A DNA stretch of 5,413 nucleotides from an uncultured bacterium (GTDB lineage Bacteria > Acidobacteriota > Thermoanaerobaculia > Multivoradales > JAHEKO01), in NCBI GenBank assembly GCA_938016625.1, contig CALILB010000003.1, positions 1 to 5,413 of the forward strand, given 5' to 3'. Below are positions 1 to 5,413 of this stretch, piece after piece; position 1 is the first letter of the stretch, and every line of letters begins with the position of its first letter. The position numbers were made by a program, and so were the translations under genes. Under the pieces are notes generated by a model. The model saw nothing but the letters and a program-made list of their open reading frames with translations. It did not search any database and was not told where the DNA came from.

Positions 1-322
1 CTTGTGGTGTGAGCTCGAAGGTGAGCCGGGTGGCCACCGGCCAACCGGCATCGGGCTGTTGGAAAGCCAGAGACCAGAGGCGGGGTCGATCGCGGTCGAG
101 GGTCGAACCGAGCTCGTGCACCTGGGCACCATCTTCGTCGACCCTTTCCAGGTGAATGACGGCGGGTGGTCCCGGATCGATGCGGGCGCTCGACGCCAGC
201 CACCGGGTGAGGCGCTCGGGCTCGGTCAGCCAGCTCCAGGCGGTATCGGTGTCGATGGGCAAGGGCTGTCGACAGCGGAGCTGGACCCCTGGGATATCAC
301 CTTGACGGATGGGCTCCGGCAT
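1..322 (-). CDS. SRPBCC / AHSA1-like domain protein (3' end cut by window edge)
   Basis: The frame is open from ATG at 322-320 to the window edge, giving 107 residues with no stop, so the C-terminus is missing. The N-terminal part (residues 21-45) reads PLPIDTDTAWSWLTEPERL followed by TRWL. This is the usual first strand and helix of the START-like/SRPBCC fold in the AHSA1 (Aha1 C-terminal-like) family, where a Trp, then T-(D/E)-P-E, then a second Trp recur. The visible end (TRLTFELTPQ) fits the later strands that close the ligand cavity. Such proteins bind lipids or other hydrophobic ligands in the cytosol, and their specific role usually cannot be deduced. No signal peptide or membrane segment is visible. 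The gene starts 18 bp after the HD gene stop with only a weak GGGA Shine-Dalgarno-like stretch, so it is probably the next gene of the leftward operon. The fold is fairly sure; the function is unknown. Confidence 0.72.
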   Translation of the reverse strand, partial: MPEPIRQGDIPGVQLRCRQPLPIDTDTAWSWLTEPERLTRWLASSARIDPGPPAVIHLERVDEDGAQVHELGSTLDRDRPRLWSLAFQQPDAGWPVATRLTFELTPQ

Positions 323-340
323 GGCGCGGGGTCCCAGAGG

Positions 341-1540
341 CTAACTCCAGAGTCGTTTGAGGACCGCCGTCACTTCTGCCAGCAGCGGGGGGGAGGCGTA
401 GATGCGGTAGCGGTCGATCCGGGCCAGATGGCGGATGAAGTGACTCGCCTCTTCCATCGGTACCAGCTCGCCGTCGAAACGTCTGACCAGCACCCGGGCC
501 TGGCCCAGCCGATGCGGATCCTTGGAAGAGCGGGAGACCAGGATCTGATGGGGTCCAAAGCGGTCGAAGAGCTCGGGGAGAAGACCGTCGAACTTCTCGC
601 TCTCTTCAGCCGAGAGGTGCTCTTGGGTCTCGAAGGCGAGTGGGAAGTACCGGCGATGGACCACAGCGTGGGCGTGGAGGCTGTCGGAGGCCCGCATGGC
701 ACTCAGGGTCGAAATGTCGTCGTGATCCAGAAAGGCCTCGGGATCGGCGGGCCAGCGCTGTCCTCGCTCCTGCAGCCACTCGTTGAGATGCAGCTCGAAA
801 GCTTTGCCGGTGGGGTTGAAATAGACCTGGGTGAACATGTAGTAACGGGCCATCACCAGCGCTTCGAGAGTGTGCACTCCACCTTCGGCGACACCGATCC
901 CCCACTCGCCCGACTCCGGATCCTGGAGTGGCAACATCGTGTCCAGCAGACGGGCGAGATCGAAGTTGCCGTAGCTCACACCGCAATAAAGGCTGTCCCG
1001 CAAGAGATAGTCCATCTTGTCGACGTCCAACTCGCCGGAGATGATCTGCGACAGTAGCCGCTCCTCGGAGTCTCGTGGCATCGACAGCAAGCGGATGACG
1101 TCGTCGGGCGCGAGTCCGTCTCCATGGCGGTCGAAGAGCTCGCTTATCTCCGCGATCCGGAGCAGACGTCTCGACATCTCCTCGTGATCGAGACCGCCTT
1201 CGAAGAGCTCCTCGGCGGAATGGCTGAACGGGGCGTGTCCGATGTCGTGCACCAGGGCGGCAATGCGGACCGCGCGGCGTCCCCGGCTGTTCTCACCCGG
1301 CTCGAGCACACCGTCGGCGTGTGCCGCCAGGGCGTCGTAGACCCGGCCGGCGAGATTCATGGCACCGAGAACGTGACTAAATCGTGTGTGCTCGGCACCC
1401 GGGAAGACCAGAAAGGAGAACCCGAGCTGGTGGATCGATCGCAGCCTCTGCAGGGGCCGGCTGTTGATGAGGGCTCTTTCGAGCGGGTCGGCTCGAATAA
1501 AGCCGTGGATGGGATCTCGAAGGGAGACCGAAGTCGTCAA
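341..1540 (-). CDS. HD-domain (d)NTP phosphohydrolase, SAMHD1/YwfO-like (COG1078 type)
   Basis: The 399-residue protein is of normal length for the bacterial YwfO/EF1143 group. It opens with RDPIHGF (residues 8-14) and continues QRLRSIHQLG (31-40) and FPGAEHTRFSH (46-56), closely resembling the start of the human SAMHD1 catalytic core. The metal ligands of the HD fold are all present: His56, His98-Asp99 in HDIGHAPFSH (98-107) and Asp174 in DVDKMDYLLRD (172-182). By comparison with SAMHD1, His102 and His107 are the active-site histidines, and Lys175, Tyr178 and Asp182 match its Lys312, Tyr315 and Asp319. Characterised relatives remove triphosphate from dNTPs and are often allosterically controlled; the exact substrate here is inferred. 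The start is TTG (1540-1538). It overlaps the symporter stop as TTGA, has no good Shine-Dalgarno, and is the only start before the conserved RDPIHGF, so translation is probably coupled. Asn26 lies where SAMHD1 has Asp137 (see findings). Confidence 0.9.
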   Translation of the reverse strand: MTTSVSLRDPIHGFIRADPLERALINSRPLQRLRSIHQLGFSFLVFPGAEHTRFSHVLGAMNLAGRVYDALAAHADGVLEPGENSRGRRAVRIAALVHDIGHAPFSHSAEELFEGGLDHEEMSRRLLRIAEISELFDRHGDGLAPDDVIRLLSMPRDSEERLLSQIISGELDVDKMDYLLRDSLYCGVSYGNFDLARLLDTMLPLQDPESGEWGIGVAEGGVHTLEALVMARYYMFTQVYFNPTGKAFELHLNEWLQERGQRWPADPEAFLDHDDISTLSAMRASDSLHAHAVVHRRYFPLAFETQEHLSAEESEKFDGLLPELFDRFGPHQILVSRSSKDPHRLGQARVLVRRFDGELVPMEEASHFIRHLARIDRYRIYASPPLLAEVTAVLKRLWS

Positions 1541-2793
1541 GGAACCACTGCCGAATCGATGTCCGACTCCCCTTCGGAGACGGCAATGATGGCGGCTCCG
1601 CAGGAGTCGCTAAAGATGTTTACGGCCGTACGGTACATGTCCAGGGGCCGGTCTATGGCGAGCATGGCGCCCACAATCACGCCCACTTCGGGGCCCCGGA
1701 GATTCACCGCCTCGAGGACGATAAAGATGATCACCAACCCGGCGGAAGGGACGGCGGCCGCACCGATGGAGGCGAGCAGAGCAGTGATGACCACCACGAG
1801 CTGTGCCCCGATCGAGAGATCGACTCCCATGACCTGGGCGATAAAGAGCACCCCGGCACACTCGTAGAGAGCCGTGCCGTCCATGTTGACCGTGGCACCC
1901 ATCGGCAGAACAAAGGACGAGATGCGGTTCGACACCCCGACTTTGTTTTCTACCGCGTTCATGGTGACGGGCAGGGTGGCGCCGGATGAGCTGGTGGAGA
2001 ACGCCATGGCCAGGGCGTCCGCCATATTGCGGAAGTGAATGCTCGGTCGGATCCGACCCAGCGTTATGAGCAGCAAAGGCAGCGTGACGAACAGATGGAA
2101 GGTCAGACTCAGCGCAATGGTGATCATGTAGAGGCCGAGGGCACGGAACGACTCGAGCCCGGATGAGCCCACCAGGGTGGTGATGAGACCAAAAACCCCG
2201 ATGGGGGCAAAGCGGATGATCCCCCCGGTCAGTCGCATCATGGCCTGAAAAGCCGCACCGAAGAACTGCTGCAGTGTCTCTCGTGGTCGGTCGGGAAGAC
2301 CGGCGACAGCCATGCCGAGCAGAATGCTGAAGAAGATCACCGCCAGCATGTGGGACTCGGCGGCGGCGGCCACCACGTTCTCGGGCACGATGTCCAGGAG
2401 CAGGTCTTTGGGCGAGCTTGGGGTGGCGAGCTCGGGGATGGTCTTGCTCTGGGCACCCACGATGTTGGCCCCGACGCCGGGCTTTATGAGATTGACGGCG
2501 AAGAGCCCGGCAAAGATGGCCAGCGCACTCGACAAGACGTAGTAGCCGAGCGTCTTGCCAAACAAGCGGCCAAGATCGCGACCCCCACCCACCGAGGCCA
2601 CCCCGGAGACGATCGAGGTGAGGATCAGCGGCACGATGATCATCTTGAGCAGCTTGATGAACAGCATGCCCAACCAGTCGACCTTTGGCACGACCGCGGT
2701 ACCGCCTACCAGTCCGACCACGGTTCCCAGAACCATGGCGCAGAGAATCTGCCAGTGAAGCCGGCGATACCAGGGAATCGAATCCTGTGGCAT
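1537..2793 (-). CDS. Dicarboxylate/amino acid:cation symporter (DAACS, EAAT/GltP-like)
   Basis: This 418-residue inner-membrane protein has the length and hydrophobic pattern of the glutamate transporter fold, with eight membrane helices and two re-entrant hairpins. The N-terminus (WYRRLHWQILCAMVLGTVVG, 8-27) is typical of the family, so ATG 2793 is the start despite no clear Shine-Dalgarno. Hairpin 1 carries the serine-rich FSTSSSGATLP (265-275), helix 7 the Na+-site motif NMDGT (303-307), and hairpin 2 SIGAAAVPSAGLV (342-354). Helix 8 has Asp381, Asp385, Arg388, Thr389, Asn392 and Asp396. These match Asp390, Asp394, Arg397, Thr398, Asn401 and Asp405 of archaeal GltPh. Arg388 is the residue that pairs with the side-chain carboxylate, so an acidic substrate such as glutamate, aspartate or a C4-dicarboxylate is likely, with Na+ or H+ coupling. 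Helix 7 and hairpin 2 resemble eukaryotic EAATs more than GltPh. It starts 33 bp after the folK stop and overlaps the HD gene by 4 bp. Confidence 0.93.
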   Translation of the reverse strand: MPQDSIPWYRRLHWQILCAMVLGTVVGLVGGTAVVPKVDWLGMLFIKLLKMIIVPLILTSIVSGVASVGGGRDLGRLFGKTLGYYVLSSALAIFAGLFAVNLIKPGVGANIVGAQSKTIPELATPSSPKDLLLDIVPENVVAAAAESHMLAVIFFSILLGMAVAGLPDRPRETLQQFFGAAFQAMMRLTGGIIRFAPIGVFGLITTLVGSSGLESFRALGLYMITIALSLTFHLFVTLPLLLITLGRIRPSIHFRNMADALAMAFSTSSSGATLPVTMNAVENKVGVSNRISSFVLPMGATVNMDGTALYECAGVLFIAQVMGVDLSIGAQLVVVITALLASIGAAAVPSAGLVIIFIVLEAVNLRGPEVGVIVGAMLAIDRPLDMYRTAVNIFSDSCGAAIIAVSEGESDIDSAVVP

Positions 2794-2826
2794 TGCAGGC
2801 GACGTTAAGACATTCGCCTCGAGACT

Positions 2827-3408
2827 TCAACCATCGGCCAAGGGCGGTCTACTCCAACTCCCACGTTCGATCTGGTGAGGGTCGTCGAGGCTCTCGAGCA
2901 ACTCGCCGACGGTTGCGGCATCGGGGGGTACGGGAAGTCGAGGAGCGATGTCGGCCAGCGGGGCGAGATAGAAACGTCTCTCCCGCAGGCGGGGGTGGGG
3001 AATACAAAGCTCTGGGGTGTGGAGGACCTGATCGCCGTAGACAAGCAGATCGATGTCGAGCGGCCTGGGGCCGAAGCGGGGACCTCGTCGGCGCCCGGCG
3101 TCCCGTTCCAGGGCCTTGGTCAGAGACAAAAGCTCGTCGGCGGCGAGCCGTGTGCTGCCGGTGACGGCGGTGTTGAGGTAGGGATCCTGGGCGGTGTTGG
3201 AGACCGGCTGACTGCGGTAGGGAGGGGCGACGGCGAGGGATTCCAGAGATCGTTCCAGCTCGCGAATGGCGCTTATCAGATTGTCTTCGAGGCTGCCCAC
3301 ATTACTGCCCAGGCCGAGGGCCACCGTGACCTGTGGGCGGGGTCCGGACCGCTCGGTCTGGTCAGTCTTTGCCCTTGTCGTCGGGTTGGTCCCCTTCTTT
3401 CTCGGCAT
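2827..3408 (-). CDS. folK: 2-amino-4-hydroxy-6-hydroxymethyldihydropteridine pyrophosphokinase (HPPK)
   Basis: HPPK transfers pyrophosphate from ATP to 6-hydroxymethyl-7,8-dihydropterin, the step before dihydropteroate synthase in folate synthesis. Family marks are clear: LGLGSNVG (31-38) at the true N-terminus of the fold, YRSQPVSNTAQDPYLN (64-79) in the pterin loop region, FGPRPLDIDLLVYG (112-125), and IPHPRLRERRFYLAPLADIAP starting at 136. Asp118 and Asp120 match the Mg2+-binding Asp95 and Asp97 of E. coli HPPK, and Arg115 matches Arg92. The boundary given is the longest ATG reading (193 aa), which overlaps the zinc-ribbon gene by 47 bp. HPPKs usually begin just before GLGSN, so I favour the in-frame GTG at 3324-3322 (165 aa), with AGG six bases upstream. 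The Lys/Arg-rich first 26 residues look like an out-of-frame reading of the upstream lysine tail. The neighbouring symporter and HD genes are not folate genes. Confidence 0.93.
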   Translation of the reverse strand: MPRKKGTNPTTRAKTDQTERSGPRPQVTVALGLGSNVGSLEDNLISAIRELERSLESLAVAPPYRSQPVSNTAQDPYLNTAVTGSTRLAADELLSLTKALERDAGRRRGPRFGPRPLDIDLLVYGDQVLHTPELCIPHPRLRERRFYLAPLADIAPRLPVPPDAATVGELLESLDDPHQIERGSWSRPPLADG

Positions 3409-3613
3409 CTTTCTTCTTGCTCTTCGCAGCTTTCTTGGGCTTGGCAGCGGCCTTTTTTTTCTTGGTTTTCGCTTTGGACTTGGCGGGAGCTTCTTCGGCG
3501 CTCAACTCCGCCTGATTGGCCCCGCATTTCGGGCAGACGATCTCCGCGTTGCCGAGATCGTAGAACTTGACCCCGCAGCTCAAGCACTCGTGTTTCTTCC
3601 CCAGTTCTGCCAT
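3362..3613 (-). CDS. Small FYDLN-type zinc-ribbon protein with lysine-rich tail
   Basis: The 83-residue protein has two parts. Residues 5-31 form a zinc ribbon with two CxxC knuckles (Cys10/Cys13 and Cys27/Cys30), and between them KFYDLGNAEIVCPKCG matches the FYDLN-acid family (TIGR02300/PF09538-like), here with Gly for the usual Asn. The tail is low complexity: residues 45-68 hold 14 lysines in 24 positions, mostly with Ala and Ser as in histone H1-like tails, then an acidic end. Family members have no firmly assigned biochemical function as far as I know; nucleic-acid binding is a reasonable inference from the basic tail and zinc ribbon. The start ATG (3613) has a strong Shine-Dalgarno 10 bases upstream. 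It is the first gene of the leftward operon. The eight-A run at 3453-3460 lies inside the lysine tail. Coding is supported by the family motif and ribosome site together, despite the small size. Confidence 0.88.
   Translation of the reverse strand: MAELGKKHECLSCGVKFYDLGNAEIVCPKCGANQAELSAEEAPAKSKAKTKKKKAAAKPKKAAKSKKKDAEKEGDQPDDKGKD
3453..3460 (-). repeat. A8 homopolymer in the lysine tail (slippage-prone)
   Basis: Eight T on the + strand read as A8 on the coding strand. They cover codons 52, 53 and most of 54 (AAA AAA AAG) of the zinc-ribbon gene, within a Lys-Lys-Lys-Lys run. Runs of this length are known sites of transcriptional slippage and of length mutation. Removing one A leads into the folK frame with no stop in between (see findings). 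Whether slippage happens cannot be told from one sequence. Confidence 0.6.
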
Positions 3614-3623
3614 CTGTTCGGCG

Positions 3624-3630
3624 CCTCCTT
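3624..3630 (-). promoter_or_regulatory. Strong Shine-Dalgarno (AAGGAGG) of the zinc-ribbon gene
   Basis: AAGGAGG is a full match to the anti-Shine-Dalgarno complement, 10 bases before ATG 3613. It is by far the best ribosome site in the window; the other starts have weak sites or none. It fixes the start of the small gene and suggests efficient translation of the first cistron. Confidence 0.8.
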
Positions 3631-3659
3631 CGGACGGAGAGTCAGTCAGAGAGTGCGCG

Positions 3660-3689
3660 ACGGTAGCACTGCATTCTGAAGGGTGTCAA
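3660..3689 (-). promoter_or_regulatory. Predicted sigma-70-like promoter of the leftward operon
   Basis: A perfect -35 box TTGACA (3689-3684) is followed by 18 bases and a weak -10 TACCGT (3665-3660). That -10 is preceded by TGC at 3668-3666, an extended -10 element. Transcription would start near 3653 and leave a leader of about 40 bases before ATG 3613. The -35 is convincing by eye; the -10 matches the consensus at only three of six positions. Confidence 0.5.
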
Positions 3690-3708
3690 CTCTCATCAGG
3701 GTGCCAGG

Positions 3709-3737
3709 TTGCGTGAGGATGGGAAGACAGGTAGCAT
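3709..3737 (+). promoter_or_regulatory. Possible promoter of the lolA-tgt unit
   Basis: TTGCGT (3709-3714), a 17-base spacer and TAGCAT (3732-3737) resemble a weak sigma-70 promoter: three of six matches at -35 and four of six at -10. It lies back-to-back with the leftward promoter, the two -35 boxes 19 bp apart. Transcription would begin near 3744, leaving a leader of about 80 bases that contains a G8 run (3771-3778). Confidence 0.3.
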
Positions 3738-3825
3738 AGGGCTCCGAGTTCGGGGTTGGCTCGAGCCCTTGGGGGGGGTGGAGCTGCTTCCAGGCTCCTG
3801 CTGGATCTACCGGACAAGTGTAGTT

Positions 3826-4557
3826 ATGCGCAGTCTTCTGAAACCTCTGACAGTCGGCATCCTTGCGGTCGCTGGTCTGGCGACCATGGTGGCCGCGGAC
3901 TCGTTGCCCAATCCCCGTGAAGAGGGACTGGGTCCGACTCAGAGGCTCGAAACCCTCCTCGAGCGAGTGCGCATCGAACAGGGACAGATCGAGACTCTGG
4001 AGGCGGAATTCGTCCAATTCAAAGAGAGCGCGATGCTGGTCGATCCGGTCGAGGCCAAGGGTGTCTTTTCCTACGCCGCACCCGATCAGGTCCGGTGGGA
4101 GTACCTGCAGCCCAACCCCATCTCGTTGCTGATTCAAGGCGATGAGATGACCACCTGGTACCAGGATCTGGATCAGGCGGAAAAGGTCCAGGTCGGTCGC
4201 CAATCGCGAAAGGTGCTGGAGTATCTGGGCGCCGGCAGTACCATGGATGATCTCCTCGAGTACTTCACGGTGACCCTGACATTACCCAATGACACCACCC
4301 AACCCTACAAGCTGGAGCTGGATCCCCGATTTGCCCGGGTCGCCAAGAGATTGCAGGGGATGGCAATCTGGATCGACGCCGAGCAGTACCTGCCGGTGCG
4401 GCTGCGTTACCTCGAGGCGGACGGGGATGTCACCGACTACACTTTTCGCAATTTCCGGGTCAACCGGGGCTTGCCCGACAATCGGTTCGAGCTCGAGATC
4501 CCCAGCAGCGTGGATGTCAGGCTCATCGACCTGAGTCACCGCGCCGGTCTACGCTGA
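3826..4557 (+). CDS. lolA: Outer-membrane lipoprotein carrier protein, LolA-like
   Basis: This is a periplasmic chaperone of the LolA family, which takes lipoproteins released by LolCDE and carries them to the outer membrane. From ATG 3826 the protein has 243 residues. Residues 1-24 form a signal peptide: Arg2 and Lys6, a hydrophobic stretch from about 8 to 21, and V-A-A before Asp25 as a type I cleavage site, without a lipobox cysteine. The mature part shows family marks: TLEAEFVQFKES (57-68), GVFSYAAPDQVRWEY (79-93), GDEMTTWY (105-112), and a C-terminal strand set ending NRFELEIP (219-226). At about 219 mature residues it is somewhat longer than E. coli LolA. The frame is open upstream to 3709, with an ATG there and a GTG at 3778, but only 3826 puts the signal peptide at the N-terminus. 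No clear Shine-Dalgarno precedes it. LolA is divergent, so a LolA-like protein with another cargo is possible. Confidence 0.82.
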   Translation: MRSLLKPLTVGILAVAGLATMVAADSLPNPREEGLGPTQRLETLLERVRIEQGQIETLEAEFVQFKESAMLVDPVEAKGVFSYAAPDQVRWEYLQPNPISLLIQGDEMTTWYQDLDQAEKVQVGRQSRKVLEYLGAGSTMDDLLEYFTVTLTLPNDTTQPYKLELDPRFARVAKRLQGMAIWIDAEQYLPVRLRYLEADGDVTDYTFRNFRVNRGLPDNRFELEIPSSVDVRLIDLSHRAGLR

Positions 4558-4582
4558 GCCGCGTCCAAGCCCTTTCTTACCA

Positions 4583-5413
4583 GTGAGATTTCAAGTTGTT
4601 GCCAACGACGGGCAGGCTCGTCGTGGCCTGCTGACCCTTCCCCATGGGCAGGTGGAGACACCTGCTTTTATGCCTGTGGCCACGCTGGGCTCGGTGAAGG
4701 GTGTGACTCCCCAGGCATTGGAGAAGGCCGGTGCCACGATCCTACTCTCGAATCTCTACCATCTGGCCCTCAGACCCGGGATCGAGACCATCGAAGAGCT
4801 CGGTGGTCTGCACAGATTCGTGGGCTGGTCCGGGCCGATGCTGACGGACAGCGGTGGCTTCCAGGTTTTCAGTCTCGCCAAGCTCAACAAGGTGGACGCC
4901 GGTGGTGTGACGTTCCGCAGCCACATCGACGGCTCCGAGCTCCATCTGACGCCCGAGACGGTCGTCGACATGCAGCTGCGCCTCGGTGTCGACATCGCCA
5001 TGGTATTGGACGAATGTCCTCCCTGGCCCGTCAGCCGGGATGAGGCGGCGGTCGCCCTCGAGCGCACAAACGGCTGGGCGCGGCGGGCCCGCGAGGCCTG
5101 GCCCGGAGGTCCCGGCGCGCTCTTTGGCATCCTCCAGGGTGGGGTCTTCCCCGATTTGCGGGAGCGGGCGGCCCGCGAGCTGACGGGGCTCGACTTCGAC
5201 GGCTATGCGGTAGGTGGTGTCAGTGTCGGTGAGCCTCTCGATGAAAGGCGGGCGGTGGTGGAGCTGGCGACACCCATGCTGCCGAGCACAAAGCCCCGGT
5301 ACCTCATGGGGCTGGGCACGCCGCTGGACATTCTGCACGCCGTCGGTCAGGGCACCGATCTCTTCGATTGTGTGCTGCCGTCACGCAATGCGCGGCATGG
5401 AGTCGTCTTTACG
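4583..5413 (+). CDS. tgt: Queuine/preQ1 tRNA-guanine transglycosylase (3' end cut by window edge)
   Basis: Tgt exchanges guanine-34 in the anticodon of Tyr, His, Asp and Asn tRNAs for preQ1, the first tRNA-level step of queuosine synthesis. From GTG 4583 the frame is open for 277 codons to the window edge, about three quarters of the usual length of about 375. The N-terminus (RFQVVANDGQARRG, then VETPAFMPVATLGSVKG at 24-40) aligns with E. coli Tgt without gap, which supports the GTG although no Shine-Dalgarno is visible. Asp89 in TDSGGFQVF (88-96) is the general acid/base, and Asp262 in FDCVLPSRNARHG (261-273) is the nucleophile. DECPPWP (143-149) and GGVSVGEP (211-218) form the base pocket; Val215 in the latter is the bacterial, preQ1-type form. 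The CxCxxC zinc site lies beyond the window. The start is 25 bp after the lolA-like stop, so the two genes probably share a transcript. Confidence 0.96.
   Translation, partial: MRFQVVANDGQARRGLLTLPHGQVETPAFMPVATLGSVKGVTPQALEKAGATILLSNLYHLALRPGIETIEELGGLHRFVGWSGPMLTDSGGFQVFSLAKLNKVDAGGVTFRSHIDGSELHLTPETVVDMQLRLGVDIAMVLDECPPWPVSRDEAAVALERTNGWARRAREAWPGGPGALFGILQGGVFPDLRERAARELTGLDFDGYAVGGVSVGEPLDERRAVVELATPMLPSTKPRYLMGLGTPLDILHAVGQGTDLFDCVLPSRNARHGVVFT

Noticed and set aside
2..1057. 351-codon open frame on the + strand
   Set aside because: It runs antisense to the SRPBCC and HD genes, which have clear family motifs. Its own translation shows no recognisable domain, and long antisense frames are common at this GC content.
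1124..1867. 247-codon + strand frame spanning the HD and symporter genes
   Set aside because: It is antisense to two well-supported genes, crosses their junction, and has a low-complexity Thr/Ser/Met-rich translation with no family match.
1610..2830. 406-codon - strand frame covering most of the symporter gene
   Set aside because: It is the same strand in another frame, with an Arg/His/Gly-rich translation; the symporter frame carries every conserved motif.
3752..3782. Possible G-quadruplex in the lolA leader
   Set aside because: There is one G8 run and one G4 run; the other G tracts are only two bases, so a stable four-tract structure is not supported.
3709..3825. N-terminal extension of the LolA-like protein (ATG 3709 or GTG 3778)
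   Set aside because: It would bury the signal peptide 16-39 residues inside the protein, and the stretch overlaps the predicted promoter.
3646..4203. 185-codon - strand frame over the intergenic region and the LolA-like gene
   Set aside because: It would run antisense to the signal peptide and N-terminal half of the LolA-like gene and has no motif of its own.
4558..4582. Terminator between the LolA-like gene and tgt
   Set aside because: The 25-bp gap has no hairpin followed by a T run, so co-transcription is more likely.
4742..5338. 198-codon - strand frame inside tgt
   Set aside because: It is antisense to the conserved Tgt core and has no recognisable motif.

Overview
The window is an ordinary housekeeping stretch from a GC-rich Gram-negative bacterium. 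An outer-membrane lipoprotein carrier (LolA type) implies a diderm cell. GTG and TTG starts and long accidental antisense open frames fit high GC. The exact lineage cannot be fixed from this sequence; an Acidobacteriota- or deltaproteobacteria-like origin is only a guess. I found no tRNA, rRNA, CRISPR array, insertion sequence or phage gene.

Layout: two transcription units diverge from a 212-bp intergenic region (3614-3825). Leftward (- strand), in transcription order: a small FYDLN-type zinc-ribbon protein with a lysine-rich tail (3613-3362), folK (stop at 2827), an EAAT-like dicarboxylate/amino-acid:cation symporter (2793-1537), a SAMHD1/YwfO-type HD phosphohydrolase (1540-341, TTG start overlapping the symporter stop), and the N-terminal part of an SRPBCC/AHSA1-like protein (322-1, cut by the window edge). 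Gaps are short or negative throughout, so these five genes look like one operon. Rightward (+ strand): a LolA-like periplasmic lipoprotein chaperone (3826-4557), then, 25 bp on, tgt (4583 to the window end, about three quarters of the gene).

The leftward genes do not form one pathway: a zinc ribbon of unknown role, a folate biosynthesis step, amino-acid or dicarboxylate uptake, probable dNTP hydrolysis, and a lipid/ligand-binding fold. The rightward genes serve envelope biogenesis and tRNA queuosine modification. Each direction has a plausible sigma-70-like promoter; the leftward one has a perfect TTGACA box.

I see no convincing undescribed system. The points most worth a second look are an eight-A run in the zinc-ribbon gene that, on losing one A, would read in frame into folK; the uncertain folK start; an Asn in place of the allosteric-site Asp in the SAMHD1-like enzyme; and the eukaryote-like signature of the symporter. 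Two coding regions (1-322 minus and 4583-5413 plus) run off the window edges and lack a stop inside it.
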